Shown: positions 1 to 11,778, numbered from the stretch's first letter. The stretch is DNA of 64,000 nt from Berberis thunbergii (GCA_003290165.1 QNQO01000222.1:868001-932000), one strand, 5' to 3'. Program-made: numbers and translations. Notes: a model not told the origin generated them from the letters alone.

Positions 1-310
1 AGGCACAACGAGAAAAGACGTTCTCTATCATGGTTTCCTTCTTCATGAAGATACGTCATTGGAGGCGTAACTCGCTCCACGACTCTCTCTCTCTGTAATG
101 TTCCTACTCTTTAAAGGAGAACTTTATCGGGCCTAGATTTGAGCCATTAACTATGGTTTATTCTGATGGGCCCGATTTGGGATTTTATGATTGGATTCGC
201 CCTTTTAGGGCTTTTTAAATAAGCCTAGTTTTAAGATACTTGATCCTCGTGATGAACGATCTCTGTCATGTGTACGGCTATGACATCAGTCTTATTTGAT
301 GAAATCATCA
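1..310 (-). mobile_element. 3' LTR fragment of a Tat-type Ty3 retrotransposon
   Basis: The sequence aligns almost throughout with the reverse complement of 19005-19320, which is recognisable as an LTR by its flanking polypurine tract and primer-binding site. Read on the minus strand, the LTR begins TGATGATTTCATCAAATAAG at 310 and runs off the window at position 1, so only its first part is present. The orientation agrees with the minus-strand gag-pol remnant to its right, so it is best read as that element's 3' LTR. Confidence 0.75.
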
Positions 311-364
311 ATATATATCCCCTACTGGGCAAAGGGCCATGGGCTGGTCATTGGAACTAGGTTC

Positions 365-505
365 TTTGTAGGCATATGTGAGCACGGGGAGTACCTCTAA
401 CACATCACATTTGCGGACCAAATCTTTGGCATCTTGCTTCATTTTCGGTCAATAATACCCCAGTGTGAGGGCTTTATGAGCCAGTGTCCTTCCTCCGGGG
501 TGGAC
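365..505 (-). pseudogene. Integrase N-terminal zinc-finger remnant
   Basis: In a frame different from the RT-RNase H frame, the minus strand reads GGRTLAHKALTLGYY, a stop, then PKMKQDAKDLVRKCD. This matches the H2C2 zinc-binding start of plant Ty3 integrases (HxxG, YYWPxMxxDAxxxVRKCxxC). The Trp codon is a TGA stop and the second cysteine is lost. Nothing of the DDE catalytic core follows before the LTR, so integrase was deleted. Confidence 0.7.
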
Positions 506-1368
506 CCCGCAGATTCATTCATGGATTTTGAAGAGGACTTGGTTTGCCGCCTTAGAGTGTAATGGATGTCCAATTGTCCTAGCACCACTGACCATTTGAC
601 CATTTTTTCTGATAGCTTTGTCTTGTGCAATATCGACTGTGAGTACTCGGTTATGCCTGCTATCGAGTGAGCTTGGAAGTAGGGTCTTAGCTTTCTTGAG
701 GAAGTCACCAATGCTAAGGCTAGTTTTTCCAGATTAGGATAGTTAGCTTCTACCCCATCGAATGTTTTGTTGATATAGTAGACGGGCTTATATTTCCCTT
801 TCTCTTCTCGTACCAGAGCTGAGCTGACAACATGTTTTGAGACTGAGAGGTGTAGGTAGAGCATTTGACCTGGAACTTCATTCGATATTTCCTGAGTTTG
901 AAAAATGTCCTTGGAAGTCGCCAGGTGGTATGGACAGTAAAGGCTATTTACCAGCATGTTGTCGATGTAAACCTCCATGGTCTTTCCTATTTGTCTTTTA
1001 AACATTTGGTTTACCAGGTGTTGGTATGTTTCCCTTCCATTCTCTAGTCTAAAAGGTATTACCCAATAGCAGTATGTGCCTATGTCCATTATGAACGAGG
1101 TTTTCTTCTGATTCGATGGGTGCATACTAATCTGATTGTTGTCAGAGTATGAGTCCATGATGTTGAGTATGCTATTTCCGGATGTCGCATCCACGATCTC
1201 GTATATTCGGGGCAGTGGAAAGTTGTCTTTTGGGCAGGCTTTGCTAAGGTTGGTGTAGTCCACGCAGACCCTCCACTTCCCATTATTTTTTTTCACCAAG
1301 ATCGTGTTCGCCAGCCATTTTGAGTAGTGTGACTCCCTTATCATGCCAACGTTTAAAAGTTTTTGCAT
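439..1368 (-). pseudogene. Reverse transcriptase - RNase H remnant (Ty3, Tat-like)
   Basis: The 309-residue frame shows RT motifs: KWRVCVDYTNLSKACPKD (about residues 31-48), SFIMDIGTYCYWVIPF (91-106) and the catalytic box as YIDN (about 134-137) in place of YIDD. Straight after the RT palm comes an RNase H N-terminus (SKHVVSSALVREEKGKYKPV, then YYINKTF). Roughly 130 residues normally found between them (RT thumb and connection) are missing, so this is an in-frame deletion product. Both the altered YIDD and the deletion make it inactive. The last ~20 residues are out of frame with integrase. Confidence 0.9.
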
Positions 1369-1444
1369 TTTTTTATTGATGGCCTAGTTGCGTTCGGGCA
1401 TTACCGACCGTCTTTTCTGTCGGACTGGCTTAAAGTCAGGATTG

Positions 1445-1669
1445 ACTATTAGTATGTATCTGATTACTATGGGATCGATCCCCACCATGTATTCATTGTC
1501 CAAGCAAAGTCGTCCTGATTATCTTTTAAGAGTGCTGCCAGCTAATCTGCCATTGCACTATTAGTATGTATCTGATTACTGTGGGATCGATCCCCACCAT
1601 GTCTTTCATTGTCCAAGCGAAGTCATCCTGATTATGTTTTAAGAGCGTTGCCAGTTGATCTGCCAGTGC
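1445..1669. repeat. 112/113-bp tandem duplication inside pol
   Basis: Copy 1 (1445-1556) and copy 2 (1557-1669) are near-identical: both start ACTATTAGTATGTATCTGATT and end in CAxTGC, with a handful of substitutions and one inserted base. They lie in the pol segment between protease and RT. The one-base difference changes the reading frame, so the duplication further breaks the polyprotein. Confidence 0.9.
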
Positions 1670-1735
1670 TCTGTCGAGGTTAACGCATATCTGGACCACT
1701 TTTGTGATTGTTGGTTTGTCCAGATATATTGTCAT
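1526..1735 (-). pseudogene. Pol linker upstream of RT
   Basis: The peptide LATLLKHNQDDFAWTMKDM followed by VGIDPTVI matches the conserved segment just before RT in plant Ty3 elements (LLxxNxDxFAWxxxDMPGIDPxxxxH). It supports a continuous but broken pol from about 2200 down to 439. The C-terminal part of this frame lies in the tandem duplication. Confidence 0.75.
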
Positions 1736-2009
1736 AGCATCTTCCTCCAGCTGCCCAACATTTGGCTTTTCCCTCGGACTGGATGGAGGTTCAAGGTTTG
1801 AAGTGGAGGTGGGTCATCTCTATCTAGATTCGGGGTTTCCTCGTCTAGATCCTGTTGTTCGGGCCTCTGTATTCTGCTACATGGCCGCCTAGTTGAGGTG
1901 TAGTGACATTCTAAAGCAATAATATGATTGCCCCTACCTCGCCGTCTGATAGGTACTTGAGTTACTGATGCTAAGTAGAAACGACTGCTTCCATGTGGTG
2001 TAACAAAGG

Positions 2010-2201
2010 TCAACCCAAGATTATGTTATACTTTGAGTGGGTGTTTACGACCGAGAAATCCAATATCAGAATCTTCTGCAAGTTCAGATGCCCTACGACT
2101 ACTGGCAGTATGATTTTACCGACCAGGTAGCAGTTTTTTTTTCTATTGAAGCCAAACATGGCCTGATTTGAAGGTGTCAACTCTCTTTCTGTCAGTTGCA
2201 T
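2010..2201 (-). pseudogene. Retropepsin C-terminal remnant
   Basis: The frame reads FGFNRKKNCYLVGKIILPVV and ends DFSVVNTHSKYNIILG. This is the C-terminal half of a Tat aspartic protease, where (L)YGF...GxIxLPV... and FLVVxxxSxYNxIIGRPTLN are conserved. The catalytic D(T/S)G part was not seen in frame. It lies between gag and the RT linker, as expected. Confidence 0.7.
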
Positions 2202-2531
2202 TTCAGGAATGCGTATAGAAACAATACGTTGATTGAGTTGCCCGTGTCCACCAGTGATCTTTTCACTTCCCAGTACGCTATCCCTATTGAGATGACTAGG
2301 GCATCATTATGTTGGAAGCTGTCACCGTTCATTTATCATTTTGTGAATGTTAAGCTCAAGTCCTCTCTTGTACATGTTGTATGAGTTGGTGTCTGTAGTG
2401 CGATCTGACACGCATCTCCTGAACTGGTTTATTTAGTGAGCTATTCGAGTAGCATGTCGAGAGTCATGTCTCCCGTTTCCTGTGTTGTTCTCTCACTTGA
2501 GGAGGCATGTCCCCGAGGTTGATGAACTCCT

Positions 2532-3330
2532 TTAGTCGTCATCTCTAAATCCAATACTAGATCTCATATTTAAGGCTCTTGCAATCTTTAGTGTCATGGT
2601 CTGTGTTCTTGCGGTAAGAGCAGTGTTTGCTCTTGTCACGTCTTGAAGGATGCCCTTTGAGTTATGAGGACTACTTGATGTATGCCCATTTTTCCATGGT
2701 GAACAAGATGTTGAGTAGACTAGATTTGAGCGAGGTGTAGTAGGGGTATCTAGAGCCGCTGAACTTGAACATCTTTGCCTGGCTAATCCCGTTTTAGTTC
2801 TCGCCTCGTTTATACTTGGAACTGTCCCTTTTTCATCACTGTCCTTGGCTTTGGAAGAGTGCTGCTTCTTTTCTTCTGAGTAACCCACATTTCTTCTAGG
2901 TGATGTAATTCTAGGCGCTTCTTGGCAATCTCGCCATACTTGCAAGGGCTTCCAAGGTGAGGTAGTTGAAAAATTGAACTCCTCGCAGGCTGGAGGTGAA
3001 GACAGTGACTGATGTGTCATCACGACACCCATCGATCAAGGTTAGCTCGTCATTGAAACGAGTGACTTACTCCTTGAGGATTTTGCCCTGTTTCTATCTG
3101 AGGCTCAGCTGATAGTGAGACTCCTTCCTGATATGTTGGTTCTCGATAATGTAGCCTTCTTCAAGCTGGTGGGAAAAGTTTGGAACAGGATGACCTCTGA
3201 ACTTTCCTCGAGTGCCATCACATGGTGGCAATGGTGCAAGTGGTCTGATGGATCCGACGTTTTTTTTCATAGAATTCAAGCTTTGGTGGGATGAACTACT
3301 TAGGAAGAAGGGCACTCATGATCTTCTCTG
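2532..3330 (-). pseudogene. gag remnant
   Basis: Near 3130-2930 the minus strand reads KQGKILKE, a stop, VTRFNDELTLIDGCRDDTSV and VFTSSLRGVQFF. This matches the retrotransposon gag core (QxxxESLKxYVxRFNxxxxxI, then AFxxGL). The match is spread over several frames with stops, so gag is a multiply frameshifted relic. The other open frames here (2532-3032 and 3094-3315) are partly out-of-phase readings of it. Confidence 0.65.
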
Positions 3331-3560
3331 AGAATGGATAGATTGTGAGATCGTATAGGACATCAGTGTCAGACATCCCTAGTTAGAGTGGGTTTTCGAC
3401 CATGGTCCTGTTAATCCTAGGGGTGTGGTCCCCGTGATCCTCTTTTGGGCCTTCTTCTCAGCAGGCTTTATGTTCTTCTGCGATAGGGTTTTTGTCCTCC
3501 CGGGTGAGTTCTTGGATCTGAGTTCTCATAGATCTTGGTTGGCCTTAGATTGCTGCTGTC

Positions 3561-4635
3561 ATTCTTGTCACGCCCCAATTTTCGAGAAAACAATATCCAC
3601 GTAGGATTATCCGTTTCCCCAAAACTCGGGACGTGAAAATTCAATAACAACGGAAACATTTAGCAGCAACAATTGAGACATAATTATAAAAAAAGAAACA
3701 ATACTAAATGAAAACTCTAACCAAGAAACTCCTTGACGAGGTTCGCCCCAATAAATAAACTCCAGTAGCGCTGGTCAATACTTTCTAAACATGAGACAAG
3801 CTAATTGGCTACATTCCAAGAGGAATGTATCTAAGAAGAAAAAGCTCACTTGGGTCAACAATTAACTTGGTGTGAGTAATCTTCATCCCAAAATCATCAC
3901 ATCAGCCAGTGATAACATAAAATTAAACACAAACAATGAAAAACCACACAAATAGGTAGTTCCTTAATGAGGCAAAAATGTTATGCAAGAAAATCACAGT
4001 TCAAAGAATTTAATTCCTCAACGAGGCAATCATGTTGCACTATAGATGTTGACTATGAAAAGTTTGACCCGCAGAAATATTAGTGGACTTGCCATCCTGC
4101 ATAAAAGGGTTACAAAACAATATGAATATGACTTCTAAAATAGTTGGTATTTTATCAATTAAAACAATAGTGACCATAAATTATTTGACTTGATTATATT
4201 ATTTATTTTTAAAGAATTGATCACTTAGGCGATACCACATTCGCACCACCTCTGTGCCGAATATACATGCGTGTATGTCTCTCTTATATAAATAAAGACT
4301 TCTCCGTCATCCATGCCCAAGTTGGGACACATCACATACAGACATGCATCACCGAATACTCCTAACTATATGAGTAACAAAAACCACTCTTGGGCTATGA
4401 ATGCACATAAAGTCATTTCACATTTTTTATGGATAAATAATCATGCCTATTTTAAGCATTTCAAAACCACACATTTTCCGCAAGAGATGTGGTAATTCTA
4501 AGTGATACAATTCCAAGTGATTAAACTTTTGGGAATCAAAGTTTATCATTATCATTTATTTTTGATATTTCAAAATTCCTTCAAAATGACACTTTGGCAT
4601 TTATAAATAGATTCTCCACAATATCCACCCATATT
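3561..4635. other. Non-coding, no gene recognised
   Basis: AT-rich DNA with only short open frames and no recognisable protein motif. A TGTCACGCCCCAATTTTCG sequence near 3567 looks like the edge of another repeat, but no matching end was found. Confidence 0.5.
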
Positions 4636-5125
4636 CACTACAACAAAAATGCTAATTAATAGCATTTCAAAAATGCTAATTAATAGCATTTCAAAAATGC
4701 TATTATAGCCTATCATAGCGTTTTAGAAAACGTTGTGTCTACTAAGCTATAATAGATATATGGTTATTTATAGCGTTTAAACGCTATTGTAAGTAGACCA
4801 TTTATAGCGTTTCTGAAATGCTATTGTATACTTTACAATAACGTTTTTGAACACTATTGTTTATTGTACAATAGCGTTTCTGAAACGCAGAAGCGCTATT
4901 GTATACTATACAATAGTGTTTCTGAAACGCAGAAACGCTATTGTATACTATACAATAGTGTTTTAAAAGTGATATTATTTAGCTTGTATAGTTACCAATA
5001 GCGTTTCTGAAACGCTATTGTCTTCCCTCACGTAGCATTTAACAAATGTTATTGTATTAGTTTCTATAGCGTTTCTCAAGGCCCATTTTTTTCTATAGCA
5101 CTCATCAAGTGCTATCAAATGACTT
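4636..5125 (+). mobile_element. CACTA transposon end with palindromic subterminal repeats
   Basis: CACTACAACAAAAATG at 4636 is the typical terminus of plant En/Spm (CACTA) elements. It is followed by at least five copies of a hairpin-like motif of the form (A)TAGCGTTTCTGAAACGCTAT, near 4803, 4866, 4911 and 4996, with further degenerate copies in between. Subterminal arrays of this kind bind the accessory transposase protein in En/Spm. The opposite terminus (ending TTGTAGTG) was not found before the ADH exons at 5414, so only one end is visible. It may be truncated. Confidence 0.8.
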
Positions 5126-5413
5126 TTTATAACATCTTATAAGTTTTATTTCTTGAAAATAAAAACTAAATGTGCCAAACACTTGAACATTTCCATGAAC
5201 GGCGAGGCACAGTAATGTAAGTAATAAAATAATGTATTACATCGAGTCACAAAATCTATCAGATAATAAAGATCAGACTACATTTATTTCAGTTGAAACA
5301 TGGTAAACAACCAAACATCGACCTTTAAGCCTGTATAAACTCTGCCCAAGACACCATACCATCAGTGCTCAGCCACAATTTCAGCACTACGCCCTCAGCG
5401 CAGCAACCAACGA

Positions 5414-8161
5414 CTATTTGTCCATCCAAAGTTTACAACATAGACTAGTCCCTTGAAGAAGAAAATCGAAGGCTTTGTTGATGTCACGAAAACCAATTTC
5501 ATGTGTAATAAAGTTGTCCAAAGAAGTTCCTACAAGGGAATGGAGGCAATGGCACAATTTTAAAAAACTATAATTTAATTCTAAAATATACTATTTCAGT
5601 AATAAGCTGAATTAGTGAGTTGATTACCATGTCAAGATAACTTTTCACTAGAATTGGAATATCGGTCTTGGCTTTAGTACCTCTAAACAAGGATCCCATT
5701 ATGCTTTTGCCCCTCAACATCTCCCTAGGGTTGATGATTAATGGTGCTCCATGCATCTTCACACCCAATATCAATGTTTTTCCCCAACCCTATTATAAAG
5801 TAAATGATAGGGGCATAATTATGCTATTTTTAGTACCATATTTCTATATATATTTTTAGCTATTAATTGTTAATTATGGTACTAATTGCTATTTTCATGT
5901 TTGTGTAGGTTTCCAATTACAATATTTTAAATAAAAGCAAATTGGCAATTTAGGAATACTAATTGCACAAGGAAATCACACAAGCAAGGAAACCACAGAA
6001 AGAAGAAAACAAGAATAAAAAGGGGACGATACCTGGCTTTGAGAGATCATCCATCCACGGCTTTTCCTCGCCAAACCCTAGCCGCCATTACCCATCATCC
6101 ATCAATAGCCTCTTAATTCACCGCGCAGCAAGCCACGCATCCTCCCACTGCTGCCCGTCGTCCTCCTTCACAACAACCATCAAGCCCATCGTCCTGAACC
6201 CATCATCACCCATCGTCATTGTCCTCATCCATAGCCGCAGCCATTATCGTCCCCCATCTCTGTCTCAGTACATCATCCAACCACCTCCATCATCCCCTTT
6301 TGCTTCCTAACACCAACACAACCCTTCTTCCATCATCACCATCGAACCCTTCAATCGAAACAACAACCCCTCATTCCATCTCTTTTTCGCATCTCTTCCT
6401 CGCACAACCTTCATCTCTCTCGCCCAATCTCTTCCTTCCATTGCCTTCACACATCAGTTATACCACCATCGTCTGTCTCTCGTCATACACACAGCACAGA
6501 CAGAGATCGAGAAGAAAGAAGAAATCGCGAAGGAAGAAGAGAAAGCGGACAACGATGAAGAGACACAAATCGCGGAGGAAGGAAGAAAAATAAATTTCTT
6601 CCCAGTCTGCTATTCGCACCCTAGCTTATACTCAGTACCACCACGGATCAGGCTACCGTGTTTTGTTTTCATCTGTTAACTCTTTTACTTATTTTAGTTT
6701 GATTATTGATTATGGATTACTATTTGAACATAATTAATATGTCTAGCTAAACTCCTCTTAGTTAGGGGTGGATTCGAAGCCCCGAACATGTGCTTTATAA
6801 ACTAATTGAATTTAATCTTCCTTGCTATTAGTGATTGTGTTTTGCTTAACTGCTTTATAGAAAACTTTTCTTTGTATGTTTGTTAAGGTGACCAACTTAG
6901 TAAGCATGCTAGGATCTAGGGCTAGAGTATAGGAGAGTTTCACCTAATTGTTATAATAATGTTTTCACAAGTAGTAAATACCCAGGAACGTTGGTAAGGT
7001 TAAGTAGAAACCTTGGCAATAACAAGATGCTGATCATACTTGTAATTTCCTAGTCAGTGTTCATATTTTTCACAAAACTTAATGTTCTTAAATTGTTGTC
7101 TAACTTGCGATTCCTGTTTAGATAGCCATGATAAAAATAGTTTGAAAGCGACGCTTAGTTTAATTCAACGAACTTGGGAAAATAATAAGATTAATGCAGT
7201 GCGGTCACGGTTAGTCTTGAGCATTGTCTCTCACGAGTCAGCAAGTGATTATTGAATATTGATTTATAAGCATATGTTTGGTGTGTGGAGATAAACTCTT
7301 AGCTAATTTCTCATCTTTGTCATCCCTTTAGTTTATTATCTTTACAGTAATTTTCGAAGTTATTTTCATAGTTTAATTTAGAAAATTCAATCCCCTTTTA
7401 TTTAATTAATTAGGTTGTTAGTTGTCGTTTAGTTATTATTAGTGTTAATTAACAAACCCTCCAATCCCCGGTCTAGAACGATTCCTACTTATTCTATACT
7501 ACAATCACAAAGTAGGGTATTAAGTTGTGTGCTACTAAAATAGCGCATTAGTAAACAAACTATGTTTAACATTAAGCTGAAGTTGAATTTGATGACAATG
7601 AAATTTCATTGTTGCCTATATTAGTTTTGTCAGTTTGGTCTAACATATTGAGGAGATTACCTTGACAAAAGTTCAAGTAAAAGAAAAAATAGTATAAGAG
7701 AGGATGGAGGGAGAGACCGGTCTGCAACTAAAGAAGGTGTCGTTCATGAGAAAAGCGAGTCCAATACATTCAAAGCAATAATCTGCGCCTTCTTCTATCA
7801 TTTCCTTAATAACCTGTAGATGAAGTGTTGAACATTGTTAAATTCAGCTCATGCTCTAATGATTGAGGAACCCAAAAGTAAAATGCAACCAACAAGCTTC
7901 AAGTTATTAAACCTTTATGTGAAGAAATAAGCAATGGTTAAGACAACTAATTACCTCACTCACTGGCCTTCCCCCACAGTCATTTGGGTTAATAAAATCA
8001 ATCAATCCAAATTTCTTCCATGTAAAAAAAAAATTTACTCAAATAAACACACAAGTACTGAAGTGCTCAGAACAACAAGTGAGCAGAGATGCACTCGCAA
8101 ATACCAGTCTCAAACTTTTCAGGATTTACATCCACACCGATGATTTTGGAAGCACCTTGCA
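5414..8161 (-). pseudogene. Alcohol dehydrogenase-like (zinc MDR family) pseudogene, 3' exons
   Basis: Five minus-strand exon remnants encode the Rossmann and C-terminal part of a plant zinc-type alcohol dehydrogenase. 8161-8105: QGASKIIGVDVNPEKFETG. 8019-7955: KKFGLIDFINPNDCGGRPVS. 7813-7718: VIKEMIEEGADYCFECIGL. 5789-5628: GWGKTLILGVKMHGAPL through TDIPILVKSYLD. 5529-5414: DNFITHEIGFRDINKAFDFL, ending LWMDK-stop. Decay: the acceptor before 8019 reads ACAT where ACAG is expected, and one base is missing at the start of the last exon (GAACTTCTTTGG). No exons for the N-terminal catalytic domain were found upstream. An intact relative would oxidise alcohols with NAD+ in the cytosol. Confidence 0.85.
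5805..7550 (+). mobile_element. Solo LTR (1,746 bp) in an ADH intron, with 5-bp target duplication
   Basis: The segment starts TGATAGGGGC and ends TAGCGCATTA, close to the TGAT...ATCA termini of a family of long plant Ty3 LTRs. It is flanked by a perfect direct repeat GTAAA (5800-5804 and 7551-7555). The 3' part, with CTCCAATCCCCGGTCTAGAA followed by TGTGTGCTA, is typical of such LTR ends. No internal coding region or second LTR is present, so it is a solo LTR left by recombination. It holds a CT-rich, 5'-leader-like stretch at 5960-6600 whose open frames are low-complexity. Confidence 0.85.
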
Positions 8162-8165
8162 CTAG

Positions 8166-11100
8166 TAAATAATGTATGTTGTATACCTCTCCTATATATG
8201 GAGCCTGCAAGCGTTCTCTGTCATGTGTATAACATTATCTCATCAACTACAAGTGTAATTTTTTTCCTTCTCTGAAACGAGTTGGTAATCAACATTTGAA
8301 TGCTATCTTGATACATTTATATCCTTTGGCTTAAAAGGAGTAGTCTAGGATATTTAACAATGACAATCCATGAAAGCTGTAAGATCACTAAAAATCCTGT
8401 ACTGCAATTTAGATTTTGTTTATGAAACCAGCCTGCGAGAAACAAGAGCTTCTAGTATTGTACCTTCAATTTGGAGTTATAGCTTTCCACTTATCACCCT
8501 TTCCATATTTCTCACTTTGAAAACATTTTTAAAAAATCAAAACGAAGCTTAGGTAAAAACACCACTAGTCAAGTTGGAAAAGAAGCAAAGTCAATTAAAG
8601 AGAGGCATATGTTGCCAAGTCAAATTCATCTCTGATCACATCCTTTCTACTATCGAATACATACATATGAAGTCTTAAAAGTAACATGAATATGAATCAA
8701 CAATTTGGATGGGTTTTTGCTGGAATTCAAGTTTGCAGCGACAATTTTTTTTATTTTCTTTAAAACTTTTGTTATGTAGAGAAATAGTATGGGTGTTTTT
8801 GAGTTGACATCGTAACTAGAAGCAAAACAATTGAAAACATACATTTGAATTCAAAAAATTCAATGCTACTGTATGATTCATTGAAAATAGCATTTAGTAG
8901 TTGACTGGCCCTAGAATCCAATTTGATAATGGCTAGCCTAAGGAGAAACAATGTAAGATCAATTAGAACATATTGACACAAATCTAAATACAAGGTAGAA
9001 AGGATGTACTAGATCTCACAGAACAATGCTAGTCATGAATGCACGGTTCATGTAGGATTTAATTTGGTTGCAAAATGACTTAAGACTACGTACATGACTG
9101 TATCCATTTAGAGTGGTATCATACCCTTTGCAAGGTCTAGTCACGTGGCTTTTTAATTCTATCATTTAGTTACAAAGGAGAAAAAAATAATCATAGCTTG
9201 TAGATATTGAAAACCATCACGAAGAGGTCCGTTATGATCTCTGTTCATCACATTTCATAAGCCATACTTCCGATTTAATTTTAGAAGTACTAGTTTTCAA
9301 ATGTGTACGTTACACATGTCAATGTGTAGCATAGTCTATAAATAGCTTAATAAAAAATTTGACTAGGGCTCAATGTTGAAGGTTAAATATGATTGTTCAA
9401 ATAAACTCACGTCAAACTTCTTGTTTGCATTTTGCTTTGAGGTTGGGCCTGGAGACTAGGACTTCATCTGAAACACTTTCATACCTTCCTGTTAAAAAAC
9501 CCAATTTCCTACCAATTGCATCCTCAATAAACAAAGGAATCCACATAGGTACTCGAGTCCTTGAAATATGGCTTATATGGATCAAGCAAATTACATTAAT
9601 GCCCATGTAAGTAACTCACCTTAAACTTCATTTCAGATTTTGCCTTGAGGTTAAATCCTGAGACTTTGAATTCTGCAAATCTTGTATTCACAAATCAAAG
9701 GAGAAACGCGTTATCAACTTATACACATTGAAGATTCTCAGGTTGGTAAAACACAATAACATCAACAACCATAACATCAAAAAAAATTTAGAGAGGGAGA
9801 GTCAAATTAATGAAAGGTAGAGAGATCTTGAATGTGCTTAATTACTTGTGAAGTGCATCAGCAGTATGCTTAGTGGGAACAACAATCTGGAACGTGGAAA
9901 ATATTATGCCAATCTTTTCACATCGTGTGTTTGGATTAAGCTTCGCTGAGTCCAAACAATAAAACAACCGTTGTCTGAAATGCACCTCAACCAAGTATGT
10001 GAACTGTTTCATTACTTTGCTTGGATGTAACACTCTCCAAGGTTAAGTTAGTGTGGCCGTCCCTTTATCAAAAAGGGAGAAAATAATGACCTGGGATTGT
10101 CAAGAACAAGCTGAGTCAGTAGCCAATTTAGCAAATAAGTCAATTTTGGAGATTTTGTTTTGTAAATCAGAACGACCATTTCCAGTTCCCCATTTAACAT
10201 ACCAAGTAAAAATAAGAGAGTAATTAGACTTAAATTGTGTCACTTCAATTATTTTGTCAAATTTTTGCTTTGAAAAGATTACTCATTCATGTATTGCACA
10301 TAGGTACATTAGAGATAGAGGAAAAAAAATGAAAATGAAATAATAAGAGTTACCTGTGCTGTAAAAAACTTGGCATACTGAGCTCTGCGGAAGTGAACTA
10401 GGTAGAGAAGTGGTTGAGGGTTCCTGATTGATTAACCACACTTGTCAGATTTTTGTATAGGCATTACTGAACCATGTGACAAAAAATTGGTTAGAATTAG
10501 CATAAAGAAATAGAGAAGCAATTAATTAATGGGATGGAAAATAAAAGGTGTGAAAACAAAATAAAAATCTAAATGACTGACTCACCTATTCGCTGGAAAG
10601 CGCAAAAAGCTGTAAGATCACTAAAATTCCTCTAGTGCTACTTGGATTTTGTTTATGAACAAGATTGAGAGAGACAAGAATTTGAAATTGAAAAACTTGG
10701 CGAGTTGTACCTTTCCACTTAACATCGTTCACGTCTTTCTCACTTTGAAATCATCCTTCGAAAAAAGCGTGTTAGATTCATCGCCAATAGCATTCAATAC
10801 AAAAAAAAGTAGTATACCGGCCCTAGAGTCAATTAGAACACACTTAACACAAAGTAGAAAGGATGGGCCATAACTTACAGTAGAATGCATAATCATGAAT
10901 TATATCTTGTTTATTTCTCTTGGTTCCCCTTTTTCAGCATCCATTCTTCTCATCCTTTTTCAATTTGTTTTCCATATAAACAACAATAACTAGAAATTGA
11001 AAACCCCTTACTAATTTCCACAAATGAAAAAAAAGTAAATATTACCTAGTTTTGAAGAATCTAAGACTTTACAAAAGGGCAGTGTTTCCTTTTCATTTCC

Positions 11101-11778
11101 GAGGGAACTTGAGTGACATGTTTACAGATACAATCTCTGTGGCAGCCACCCTTTCGCCATACCTGAGTTGTTAGCCACTCTGATAGAGCCCATTGGCACC
11201 ATTACGCAAGGTATACCGGAGATCTCGGTCTCCAAACGTGTTCCATCCTCATATAGCAATCAGGTTGTTCCCAACTTAAAGACATGAACGGAGAGACGAA
11301 TGTGAGTTTTTATCCAACCAGGCTCTTGAGCCCAAAGGCCTCGTCGCTAGTAAGCGACATTTACCAACTCAATAATCTCACAAGTTTTCCAGCTTTAGCC
11401 CATGCAAGGACTACTTATCTCTGCTTGAAACAGGCCATATGTTCAATGTTTAGACCATCGAGGACATGGATAATCATTTCAATTTCCCATCAATTATATC
11501 CAGACTAAATTTTTGTATTTTTTTTTGTTGAAAATATCCAAACTAAGTTGGATGACCCAAACCATGAACCCATGAACATAACTAGACATGGAAATGGAGT
11601 TAGAAAATTAAACGAATAAGAAAAATATCAAATGCTTTAGGTTCATATAGTAGGGGTTTATATCTTCAGTGGAGCCTCCAGGTTGACCCCACCCCCTTTT
11701 TAGTGGATGACAGCTATTTGAGGATAGGCAATTAAATCTAAGCTACACAAGGTGCAAATGTTAAATACCTGTTGAAAT
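8166..11778. other. No gene recognised; AT-rich with a dispersed direct repeat
   Basis: Only short open frames without convincing homology. The minus-strand frame at 9842-10033 and the two similar minus-strand segments near 9480-9410 and 9690-9630 (both containing NLKAK) could be exon relics of an unidentified gene, but I cannot name one. A direct repeat pair (8375-9005 and 10608-10865) is described separately. Confidence 0.4.
8375..9005. repeat. Direct repeat, second shortened copy at 10608-10865
   Basis: Both copies begin AGCTGTAAGATCACTAAAA, share ATTTGTTTATGAA-like and TTTCTCACTTTGAAA blocks, and end in TCAATTAGAACA...GTAGAAAGGATG. The second copy is about 370 bp shorter because its middle is missing. 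They lie 2.2 kb apart in the same orientation between the ADH and H+-ATPase pseudogenes, consistent with an old segmental duplication. Confidence 0.65.

Larger units (their letters stand above)
311..3560 (-). mobile_element. Degraded Tat-type Ty3/gypsy retrotransposon internal region
   Basis: Reading from high to low coordinates, the minus strand carries gag, an aspartic protease, the RT N-terminal linker, RT plus RNase H, and the start of integrase, followed by the LTR at 310-1. That is the Ty3 domain order. Most of integrase is missing: homology goes from its zinc-finger region almost straight to the LTR. Stops, frameshifts and internal deletions affect every domain. No 5' LTR was recognised on the right. 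The RT sequence style (LVKKNNGKWRVCVDYTNLSK, then ACPKDNFPLP) is Tat/Ogre-like. Confidence 0.85.

Noticed and set aside
5963..6593. Two overlapping Ser/His- and Arg-rich ORFs
   Set aside because: Low-complexity CT/GA-rich DNA inside the solo LTR; no domain, overlapping frames, no conservation evidence.
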